Origin: CACIAM-69d sp001698445
GTDB taxonomy: Bacteria > Cyanobacteriota > Cyanobacteriia > CACIAM-69d
DNA length: 64,000 bases
Direction: 5' to 3'
NCBI RefSeq assembly: GCF_043235035.1
Contig: NZ_JAZAQF010000069.1
Span: forward strand, 1-64,000
The notes under the pieces were generated by a model. That model searched no databases, was not told the origin of the DNA, and worked only from the letters and a program-made list of their open reading frames with translations. This document shows positions 25,576 through 33,409 of this stretch, piece by piece; within the stretch, counting starts at the first letter, position 1, and every line of letters begins with the position of its first letter. The position numbers were made by a program, and so were the translations under genes.

Positions 25576-25934
25576 GGTTCAGACGATCGACTAATGGGGG
25601 TGGTTGATAGAAGGGAGCGGGTAAACCCCAAAACCTGTTCTTGACGATCTTCGGGCAAAACTTGGATGAGGGCGGCAATGCGATCGCTCAGGGAGACCCA
25701 GGTTTGGGTGGCATTGCGCCAAATGACGATGAATTGCTGGGGCGATAAGCGTTTTAGGGTGATGGTTTCGCCGTCAGGATTTGTAAATTCAATTTCGTAG
25801 GTGGAGGGGAAAATCTGATCGTCGTATTTTTCAATAATTGATCCGCGATCGCCTGCCTTTAATCCTAGATCGGGCAGGTCAAGCAGAATTTCGACAACAT
25901 CGAATAGGTCGGGTGGAATCAGGCTCGATCGCAT
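25572..25934 (-). CDS. DUF4926 domain-containing protein
   Basis: The protein is 120 aa from the ATG at 25934; in-frame ATGs at 25985 and 26033 would add 17 or 33 residues, none with a good ribosome binding site. The first 70 residues match DUF4926, a small beta-barrel-like domain: LFDVVEILLDLPDLGLKAGD, then a YEIEFTNPDGETI segment. The C-terminal part (RIAALIQVLPEDRQEQVLGF) is a short helical addition. DUF4926 proteins often lie beside toxin-antitoxin modules in cyanobacteria. Its coupling with mntA by a 4-bp overlap suggests a role in, or passive transport with, the HEPN/MNT module. Confidence 0.75.
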   Translation of the reverse strand: MRSSLIPPDLFDVVEILLDLPDLGLKAGDRGSIIEKYDDQIFPSTYEIEFTNPDGETITLKRLSPQQFIVIWRNATQTWVSLSDRIAALIQVLPEDRQEQVLGFTRSLLSTTPISRSSEP

Positions 25935-26091
25935 GATTGACGACTGGGAGTTTTGGGATCGGGCTAGCGATGGCGCATTGGTCATCTTGTCAGGGTGATA
26001 GGGGTTAATCAACAGTGATGGATTTCCTGTCATTGGCTCACATTCTCTGAAAAATGCGAATCCATCCTAAAGGCTGTCATACAATGAACAG

Positions 26092-27246
26092 ATGCTACTC
26101 GGATTCAAAACTCAACTCAAGCTCAACAACCAACAACGCACCGTATTAGCTCGCCATGCCGGTGTCGCACGTCATGCTTGGAATTGGGGTTTGGGACTAA
26201 CTAAGAACATCCTTGACCATAACCAATTACATCCCGAGGAAAAGATCAAGTTTCCATCTGGAATTGATTTGCACAAGTGGTTGGTAGCCTTGGTCAAGTC
26301 TGAACACCCTTGGTACTACGAAGTCTCTAAAAGCTCACCCCAGAATGCTTTACGCCATTTACGGGTGGCTTGGGATCGATGCTTCAAAAAGACTTCAGGC
26401 GCTCCTAAATTCAAGAAAAAGGGTCGTCATGACTCCTTTGAACTGGATGGAGCTATTCATATTAAGGGTTTGAATAAAATTCAGGTTCCTAAGATTGGCA
26501 TCCTGAAGACCTATGAAGCACTACCTCAAAACACCCAGCCCAAATCAGTCACTATCAGCCGCCAAGCGAATGATTGGTTTATCTCATTTCGGATCGAGAT
26601 AGAACCCGTCATCACACCCAAGGCAGTTGAAATTGTTGGGGTTGATTTGGGTGTCAAATCCTTAGCGACTCTCAGCACTGGAGAAGTGTTTGAAGGCGCT
26701 AAAGCCTACAGACAACTGGAGTTCCGGCTCTCTCGCTTGCAATGGCTAAATCGCCATAAGCAAAGAGGATCTGCTAATTGGAAAAAGGCTCAATTGAGGA
26801 TCGCCCGGTTGCATCAGCGGATTGCCAACATCCGTAAAGACACGCTCCATAAGCTCACGACCTACCTCGCCAAGAACCACGGCACGGTAGTCATTGAGGA
26901 TCTGAATGTGTCTGGAATGATGGCGAACGGCAAGCTAGCCAAGGCGATTCAGGATATGGGGTTCTACGAGTTTCGGCGGCAACTGGATTACAAGACGAAG
27001 TTGTATGGCTCTGAACTGGTGATCGTAGACCGCTGGTTTCCATCTAGCAAGACTTGTTCCCGTTGTGGCACAAAAAAAGAAACCCTATCGCTGTCAGAGC
27101 GGGTGTTTGATTGTGAGCACTGTGGATTGCAGATTGATCGCGATTTGAATGCCGCGATCAATCTGCAAAAGGCGGCCAGTCCGGTCGTGTCAGTCTGTGG
27201 AGCGGATGAAGCCGACTTCGCCGCGATGAAGCAGGAAGTTTCCTGA
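26092..27246 (+). CDS. tnpB: TnpB (IS200/IS605 OrfB) RNA-guided endonuclease, solo
   Basis: This 384-aa TnpB has a RuvC-like triad at D185 (VGVDLGVKSLA), E269 (VVIEDLNVSG) and D351 (IDRDLNAA). A zinc finger lies at C322/C325 and C341/C344 (CSRCG, CEHCG). All catalytic residues are present, so it should cleave DNA guided by an omega RNA that overlaps the 3' end of the gene and the element's right end. No TnpA transposase is nearby, so the element depends on a TnpA elsewhere or is immobile. The start ATG 26092 follows a hairpin-like ACTGTCATACAATGAACAG region. It ends 32 bp before the stop of the convergent WD40 gene. Confidence 0.93.
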   Translation: MLLGFKTQLKLNNQQRTVLARHAGVARHAWNWGLGLTKNILDHNQLHPEEKIKFPSGIDLHKWLVALVKSEHPWYYEVSKSSPQNALRHLRVAWDRCFKKTSGAPKFKKKGRHDSFELDGAIHIKGLNKIQVPKIGILKTYEALPQNTQPKSVTISRQANDWFISFRIEIEPVITPKAVEIVGVDLGVKSLATLSTGEVFEGAKAYRQLEFRLSRLQWLNRHKQRGSANWKKAQLRIARLHQRIANIRKDTLHKLTTYLAKNHGTVVIEDLNVSGMMANGKLAKAIQDMGFYEFRRQLDYKTKLYGSELVIVDRWFPSSKTCSRCGTKKETLSLSERVFDCEHCGLQIDRDLNAAINLQKAASPVVSVCGADEADFAAMKQEVS

Positions 27247-27278
27247 TTGGTGCATTTGCTAGTGAATTGCAGCAATTG

Positions 27279-30261
27279 TCAGTGAATTAGTGACGGATAG
27301 TCGCAGACTTTGGGGCTGTTGCGTTCTGGGTGGTCGGGATTGGTCAGGTAGGGTTTGAGGTAGGCGCAGGCTTTGTCGAGCAGCCCATCGATCGTCATGG
27401 GCCAGAGTTTCACGGTGTTGTCATAGCTGTCGGTGGCGAGGGTTTTGCCGTCGGGACTCCAACTCACGCTACTAACCCCACCGCTATGCCCTTGCAGGGT
27501 GGCGATCTCCTGACCGCTGGCCACGTTCCATAATTTCACGGTCTTGTCAAAGCTGCCGGTGGCGAGGGTTTTGCCGTCGGGACTCCAACTCACGCTCAAA
27601 ACCCAGCCGCTATGCCCTTGCAGGGTGGCGATCTCCTGACCGCTGGCCACGTTCNNNNNNNNNNNNNNNNNNNNNNNNNNNNNNNNNNNNNNNNNNNNNN
27701 NNNNNNNNNNNNNNNNNNNNNNNNNNNNNNNNNNNNNNNNNNNNNNCACCGCTGCTGGTGGCCAGGGTTTTGCCGTCGGGACTCCAACTCACGCTCAAAA
27801 CCCCGCCGCTATGCCCTTGCAGGGTGGCGATCTCCTGACCGCTGGCCACGTTCCACAGTTTCACGGTCTGGTCACCGCTGCCGGTGGCCAGGGTTTTGCC
27901 GTCGGGACTCCAACTCACGCTCAAAACCCCGCCGCTATGCCCTTGCAGCGTGGCCAGGGTCTGACCGCTGGCCACGCTCCACAGTTTCACTGTATCGTCA
28001 CCGCTGCTGGTGGCCAGGGTTTTGCCGTCGGGACTCCAACTCACGCCATTAACCGCGTCGCTATGCCCTTGGAGGGTGGCGATTTCCTGACGGCTGTCCA
28101 CGTTCCATAATTTCACGGTCTTGTCAAAGCTGCCGGTGGCGAGGGTTTTGCCGTCGGGACTCCAACTCACGCTCAAAACCCAGCCGCTATGCCCTTGCAG
28201 GGTGGCGATCTCCTGACCGCTGGCCACGTTCCACAGTTTCACTGTATCGTCACCGCTGCTGGTGGCCAGGGTTTTGCCGTCGGGACTCCAACTCACGCTC
28301 AAAACCCCGCCGCTATGCCCTTGCAGGGTGGCGATCTCCTGACCGCTGGCCACGTTCCACAGTTTCACGGTCTGGTCATCGCTGCCGGTGGCCAGGGTTT
28401 TGCCGTCGGGACTCCAACTCACGCTCAAAACCCAGCCGCTATGCCCTTGCAGGGTGGCGATCTCCTGACCGCTGGCCACGTTCCACAGTTTCACGGTCTG
28501 GTCATCGCTGCCGGTGGCCAGGGTTTTGCCGTCGGGACTCCAACTCACGCTATTAACCGTGTTGCTATGCCCTTGCAGGGTGGCGATCTCCTGACCGCTG
28601 GCCACGTTCCACAGTTTCACGGTCTGGTCATCGCTGCCGGTGGCCAGGGTTTTGCCGTCGGGACTCCAACTCACGCTATTAACCGTGTTGCTATGCCCTT
28701 GCAGTTGATTTTTTTCTTGAATTTGGGCTAGGGCGTTGGAAACGGCATCGACCGGCCCAGTGGCGGCCAATTCACCAAAACTGCCCTTGCTGCCTTCCAG
28801 TTTTTTCAGTTTTTTCAGCGTGCGAGTTGCCTGCACCAAGCCATCCAACTGGCGAGTTTCAAACTGGTTCATCGCCGATCGGCTGTTTTGCTCAATCTGA
28901 CTAATCGCATTCGCCCGCTCAATTTGCTGCACCCCAAACCAAGCCGCCCCAGCCGCCGCCGCAATCAACACCCCCGAGCCAATCCCCGCCCAGCGCAACT
29001 GCCGTTGGGCCTGCGCTGTCGTACTCGCCAACAAAAAATCCTCATCCTCCGTTGCCAACCGCTTGCCCCGCCGAAACTGCAACGCCGATCGCAACGCCTT
29101 GCCCCGCAACAGATATTTTTGGTCTTCGCCCGATTTGAGCCAAGCCTGAAGCTGCTCCTCATAGGGCCGCAACTCCGCCAACCGCGCCGCCACCCAAGCC
29201 GAGTCAAACACCGCCCCATAAATCCGGTTGTAGACCCGCAGCCGCCCCCCCTGTGATCGCACCAGCCCCACCAACCGCAACTCCAACTGCTCCTCGCTGG
29301 AGTCCAGTTCAAGGCCATCCGCACTCGCCAACACCCGCTGATAGCACCCCAACCGCCGCCCTAGGTTGGCTTGGTTCGCCTCCAGCAGTCGATCGCGCCG
29401 CGCCTTGAAGTGCTCTTGGGGGTCATCAAACTGCCACCGCTCCACAATCTCGCGCTGCACCAACGTCGCCACCGGCCCGCCCTTGTCGCGCACCAAGGCA
29501 CAAAGCCGCTGCGTCAAAAACGGCTGCCCACCCGTCCAATCCAAAATTTCCGTGAGGGTTTGCTCCCGTTCCGCCGCCGTTCCCGGCAACCGATCGCCCA
29601 ACGGCCCCAACGCCGCCGCCAACGCCAACCCCGACAGCTCGATCGCCTCACCAATATTGAAAGGGGTTTGGGTGTGATCGCGAATCAACTGGGACGGAGC
29701 CGCCACCCCCACCAAACAAAACGTCAATCGCTGAAATGCCGGTTGCTCCGATCGCTGGTTATAAAAACTGCGAATCCGCGCAAAAAACGGATCGATCGAA
29801 AAATTCAACCGCAACGTGCTGTCAATTTCATCAATGAAAATGGCGATCGGCTGGGAAATTTGCCCTAACACCACCTGCGCCACAAAATTGCCAAACTGCT
29901 GCACAGGCGACAAATCATCCTGCGCTGCCAACCAAGCTTTGCGCTGAAAGTCGAGGTCTAAGGCTTCCGTTAATTCAGCCATCAAACCGTTATAAAACTG
30001 TGATTCGGAAATGCCATCAGAAATCACATTGGTCAGATCGATCGAAGCACAGGCCCAACCGCGATCCAGTAATTTTGCTTGAGTTCGTACCCGCAAACTC
30101 GACTTGCCCATTTGCCGGGAATTAAACACATAACAAAATTTCCCGCTCTCCAAGGTGGCTAACAGTTCCGAGTCTGCCGATCGCTCCACATACACAGGCG
30201 AATCTGCCGCGATCGTCCCCCCAACCTGATAGCCATAATCAAACGCCTGGAGATCACTCAT
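27279..30261 (-). CDS. AAA-like ATPase with C-terminal WD40 repeats (assembly gap inside)
   Basis: This is a large STAND-like protein. Residues 1-300 form the cyanobacterial AAA-like domain (Walker A NSRQMGKSS at 47-55, Walker B IAIFIDEIDS near 139-148). A winged-helix-like region follows, then a membrane helix (about 424-446), a short coiled stretch, and from residue 519 at least ten WD40 repeats of exactly 42 aa ending each blade in VKLWNV. A run of 92 N interrupts the repeats at 27655-27746. The frame on the two sides matches only if the true gap is 19 or 145 bp (or 126 more), so the gene is probably intact. The ATG overlaps the stop of the upstream nuclease gene. Such proteins are thought to sense through the propeller; the ligand is unknown. 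Confidence 0.85.
27655..27746. other. Assembly gap (92 N)
   Basis: A run of undetermined bases lies within near-identical 126-bp repeats. Repeat landmarks on either side (TTTTGCCG at 27569 and 27768) are 199 bp apart instead of a multiple of 126. The real missing length is therefore probably 19 or 145 bp, and the 92 N are an estimate. Confidence 0.95.
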
Positions 30262-30877
30262 CGGGCGATCGCCCCCTGCAAGCGGCGCAAAATCTGCACG
30301 ACCTTCCCCAAGTGATCATCCGGCGGCAACAGAGAAAATAGCCCCGAAACACCATAGCAAGATTGCAAGCGATCGAGCTTCAAAATCGGAATTCGCTGCC
30401 GTTGGTCAACAAACCAAAAATCACCGGACTTTCACCTGCCAACAGATAAGCCAAGGCTTGTGGCAAGACTTTTTGCAGCGAAAAATTGCTGCTTTTCGAT
30501 TCAATCACCAATAACCATAGGGATTGATGCAACACCAAAATATCGAGCCGGCCGCGATAGATCCGATCGCCCTCTTGAGCCACCAACTCCACCGATCGCT
30601 CATCCTCGATCGCAAACTCCGGCTCATAAAATCCCGCCAAATCCAACAACGGCGACACCACCGCCATTTTCACCAAATTCTCAGACACCGACCCGCGATC
30701 GACCAAGGCCTCGTAATAGCGAACCACCCGGGCGATCGCCACGCGATCTAACTCACTCAACTCCGGCAATTCGCCCTGCCATTCCCCAAAGAAATTCGGA
30801 TCGGGCGATCGTTGCAAGCCAAAGTCCGCCGCCAACGCTGCCAAGGTGGTTTCGTCCGCAATTTGTACCACTGCCAT
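30258..30877 (-). pseudogene. PD-(D/E)XK nuclease-like protein, frame disrupted near its 3' end
   Basis: From the ATG at 30877 the first frame encodes 165 aa with a nuclease core: SENLVKMAVVSPLLDLAGF, then YRGRLDILVL (Asp112), then LLVIESKSS (Glu126, Lys128), then FGLLTNGSEFRF and a stop at 30380. The next frame continues LKLDRLQSCYGVSGLFSLL to a stop at 30258, which is how this type I restriction-like family normally ends. Adding one T to the four-T run at 30382-30385 joins the two into 206 aa. The distal stop overlaps the ATG of the AAA-WD40 gene (ATGA), which argues that the full frame is or was translated. The cause could be a sequencing error, a real mutation, or slippage. Confidence 0.65.
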
Positions 30878-30894
30878 CGTTGCTAGCTCCCTTG

Positions 30895-32166
30895 TCAGCG
30901 AACTGGATGCGCCGCAAAAAAGTCCCGATACATCGCACAACGCCAAGCAATCCCCTGGCCAACAAATTGCCCCAAACCCAACCGCTCCAGCGATCGCATG
31001 GTGTTTAGGTCAAGGCTCACCGCTTCATCACTGGCCACCATTTGGGCGATCGCCGCTCCTAGCTGGGCTTGTTTGGCGAGGTCATACAGTTTGTTCAGGT
31101 CGCTGCGATAAATGCCTGCGAGCGTCGGTGCTTGGGCCACCAAGTTGGCAATGGCATCGGGCGCTTGCCCCTGAAGTTCCCGCCAAGCCAATTCTAAAAG
31201 ATGGGGATAGCCACCGGTCACTCCCACTAAATCGGCCACTTGCGACGATGTTAGCGCTAGTTCTAATTGCTCTGCCCATTGGCTAGCTTGCTCTAGCGTA
31301 AAGTTGGGCAGCCGGGCCTCATGCCCCACATTAAACGGCGATTGGTGAATTTCTAGCTCAATATAAACTTCTGTGGAATAGGACAAAATAAACCTGACTT
31401 TTTTCCACTGGCTCAGGGTTTTTGCCTTGTCAAACCATCCGCGAATTAACCCAAAAAAGTCTTTGGCCCAAGATTGAGTAAACAATAAATCAACATTATC
31501 TAAAGCCACAACCAACGGGCGATCGCTGGGTTTTAAAAAAGCATTAAGCCACAACTCGCTACAGTTATTTTTGGGTGTGCTATCCAAATCCCAAGCCTCA
31601 GCCACAATGGTGGGGTCAAGCTGGAGCGATCGCGCCGTTTCGCGACAAAACCACTGTAACCAGGTGGTGAGATCTGCCCGATCGCGATCATCGGCCGTTT
31701 GCATGTCCAAAAACACCGGGCGATCGCCCCGCTGTCGAGCCTGTTCCAACAGCCAACACAACAAGCGCGTTTTGCCCAACTGTCGCGGCCCACGCACCCG
31801 CACCAGTGCTCCCGGTTGCTGAAGTGCATGATCGCACTGACTCTCCAAGGGTGGCCGCTGAATATAAATCGCCTCTGGCTCAGGGCTGCTCTCATCGGGC
31901 GATCGAATCTCCTCGGGATCTAGCCCTAACGCATGACAGCACCACCGAAATTTTTGGAGCGATATATTTCCCTCGTTCTCGATGAATCGCCGCCAAGACG
32001 TTTGGCTAAAATTTTCTAAATCAGGGTCAATCTCCGGGTGCTCGACTTCTGGTGTGTTGAGTTTGATCACCAATGCGGGCCATTTAGTGCTGTTTCTAGC
32101 CCAGCCGCGATCTGCGATCGCCGCCTGGATTCGCTGGAACCCCTCCTCACTTGCCCGAATCCCCAT
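30895..32166 (-). CDS. HTH plus AAA-like ATPase (STAND-type regulator or sensor)
   Basis: This 423-aa protein has an N-terminal segment (residues 1-90: GFQRIQAAIADRGWARNSTK, then SWRRFIENEGNISLQKF, then CHALGLDPEEI) that matches the helix-turn-helix placed before NTPase domains in many cyanobacterial AAA-like and NB-ARC proteins. The ATPase follows, with Walker A GPRQLGKT (126-133) and Walker B LVVALDNVDLLF (about 218-229), then a winged-helix-like C-terminus (GLGQFVGQGIAWRCAMYRDF). It is first in an operon with the nuclease (17 bp downstream) and the AAA-WD40 protein. TGAACA repeats and a palindrome in the upstream region are candidate binding sites. A defence role is inference. Confidence 0.75.
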   Translation of the reverse strand: MGIRASEEGFQRIQAAIADRGWARNSTKWPALVIKLNTPEVEHPEIDPDLENFSQTSWRRFIENEGNISLQKFRWCCHALGLDPEEIRSPDESSPEPEAIYIQRPPLESQCDHALQQPGALVRVRGPRQLGKTRLLCWLLEQARQRGDRPVFLDMQTADDRDRADLTTWLQWFCRETARSLQLDPTIVAEAWDLDSTPKNNCSELWLNAFLKPSDRPLVVALDNVDLLFTQSWAKDFFGLIRGWFDKAKTLSQWKKVRFILSYSTEVYIELEIHQSPFNVGHEARLPNFTLEQASQWAEQLELALTSSQVADLVGVTGGYPHLLELAWRELQGQAPDAIANLVAQAPTLAGIYRSDLNKLYDLAKQAQLGAAIAQMVASDEAVSLDLNTMRSLERLGLGQFVGQGIAWRCAMYRDFFAAHPVR

Positions 32167-32180
32167 CGCCCCTCGCCCCA

Positions 32181-32306
32181 GTGAACTGCTCTGAACAGTT
32201 TAGAAAGATTTTGAACAGGTCTGAACAAATCTGACCCAATTTGCCGCCTTGCGTCAAAACCCATCACCCCAAAATTCACTCGCTACTGAAGAGACTTGAA
32301 CAAGTC
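32181..32306. promoter_or_regulatory. Candidate operator region between divergent genes
   Basis: TGAACA occurs in direct orientation at 32192, 32212 and 32222, with a related GTGAACTG at 32181. A perfect GACTTG-AA-CAAGTC inverted repeat lies at 32293-32306. The region separates the HTH-ATPase operon from the small membrane protein gene on the other strand. The repeats are suited to binding a dimeric regulator, plausibly the HTH protein itself. No footprint or promoter elements can be proved from sequence. Confidence 0.4.
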
Positions 32307-32350
32307 ACCTCAGCGATTCTGAACTCATCAACCCACCAGGAGTTCAGCTC

Positions 32351-32602
32351 ATGAATCGCCCAAGCCAACTGCTCCCCGCCGCCCCCCAAACCACCCAAAC
32401 CGCACAGGTGGAGCTAGCCCCGATCGCCCTGGATCTGCAACCCCTCGTGACCGGCAGCAACTGGCTCGGGAGCTTGCTGGCCCTGCTGGTGTTGGCCCAT
32501 GGCATCACCACCAGCACCGAGCGATCGCTCCGGTTAGTGATGCCCGTTGTGCAGTGCCTGGTTAAATGGCTGATCACCCAACGCCAGAAACCACGCCGAT
32601 AG
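32351..32602 (+). CDS. Small hypothetical membrane protein
   Basis: This 83-aa protein starts at ATG 32351 with AGGAG eight bases upstream. It has one hydrophobic segment (WLGSLLALLVLAHGI) and a possible second, weaker one (LVMPVVQCLVKWLI), and a basic tail (QRQKPRR). No family is recognised. It is divergent from the HTH-ATPase operon and shares its candidate operator region. Small membrane proteins beside STAND-type operons are sometimes effectors, but nothing here shows that. Confidence 0.6.
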   Translation: MNRPSQLLPAAPQTTQTAQVELAPIALDLQPLVTGSNWLGSLLALLVLAHGITTSTERSLRLVMPVVQCLVKWLITQRQKPRR

Positions 32603-32695
32603 ACTGCGATCGACTGGGGGCAAGGGGTTGAAACGCCTTGTCTCCTCGATCGGCTGTGACTTGCTACGATCGAGCCATTTCCTACCAGACTCACC

Positions 32696-33259
32696 ATGCT
32701 CGCCACCGATCCGCTGTATATCAGCCCCGCTGATTACCTTGCCGCCGAAGAAATCAGCCCGATCCGTCACGAATACCGCGATGGTGAAGTCTTTGCCATG
32801 ACTGGTGGCACACGCAACCATCACTTGATTGCACTGAACTGTGCCACGGTGCTCAAGATGTATCTTCGGGGTTCTGGCTGTCGTGTTTTTGTGGAAGGAA
32901 TGAAGCTGCGAATTGAGGCAAGTAACGCTTTCTACTATCCCGATGTTGTGGTGACTTGCGACGATCGAGATCGCCCTAATAACGAGCAATATATTAGCTA
33001 TCCGCGCCTGATTATCGAAGTGCTGTCGCCCAGCACGGCCCGGTTCGATCGCACTGAAAAATTCGCCGATTACCGAACCATTCCCAGCCTGACCGAATAC
33101 GTGCTCGTTTCGACGGATTGCCAAGCGATCGAGCTGTTTCAAAAGAGTGATCGCGGCGAATGGCAACGAGCGAATCCGAGCGATCCGGTGCAATTGATGA
33201 GCGTTAATGCTTCGATCGCGATCGCGGATATCTATGAGGATACGGATCTTGCGGGCTAA
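32696..33259 (+). CDS. Uma2 family endonuclease (DUF820)
   Basis: This 187-aa Uma2-family protein has the full pattern: SPADYLAAEEISPIRHEYRDGEV, then NHHLIALNCATVLKMYL, then FYYPDVVVTCDDRD, then PRLIIEVLSPSTARFDRTEKF. Compared with the copy at 1817-2413 it has an IRHEYRDGEVFAMTGGT opening rather than the VRHEYFHG form, so the two belong to different subgroups. No obvious operon partner is present. The function of Uma2 proteins remains unsettled, though the fold is that of restriction-like nucleases. Confidence 0.9.
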   Translation: MLATDPLYISPADYLAAEEISPIRHEYRDGEVFAMTGGTRNHHLIALNCATVLKMYLRGSGCRVFVEGMKLRIEASNAFYYPDVVVTCDDRDRPNNEQYISYPRLIIEVLSPSTARFDRTEKFADYRTIPSLTEYVLVSTDCQAIELFQKSDRGEWQRANPSDPVQLMSVNASIAIADIYEDTDLAG

Positions 33260-33352
33260 TTTCGCTGGCGGATTGCCAATGCAGTCCAGCGAGCGGCAAT
33301 CTGCAAAAGATAACCCCTTACCGAAACGATGAAATGGTTGGTTGTTGGGGGG

Positions 33353-33380
33353 TTCACAAGGGGCCGTTGCCCCCTGTGAA
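33353..33380. terminator. Hairpin between convergent genes
   Basis: TTCACA-AGGGG pairs with CCCCC-TGTGAA around a short CCGTTG loop. It lies between the convergent Uma2 and phytase-like genes and could end transcription from either side. There is no long T run on either strand, so it is a weaker case than the terminators at 7290 and 50169. Confidence 0.5.
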
Positions 33381-33409
33381 AACGAGAGATCCGGACGAGA
33401 GGAACCGAT

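Noticed and set aside
27811..28731. Long + strand frames rich in PLQGGDLLTAGHVPQ repeats
   Set aside because: These are antisense translations of the WD40 repeats; the repetition comes from the 126-bp blade units on the minus strand.
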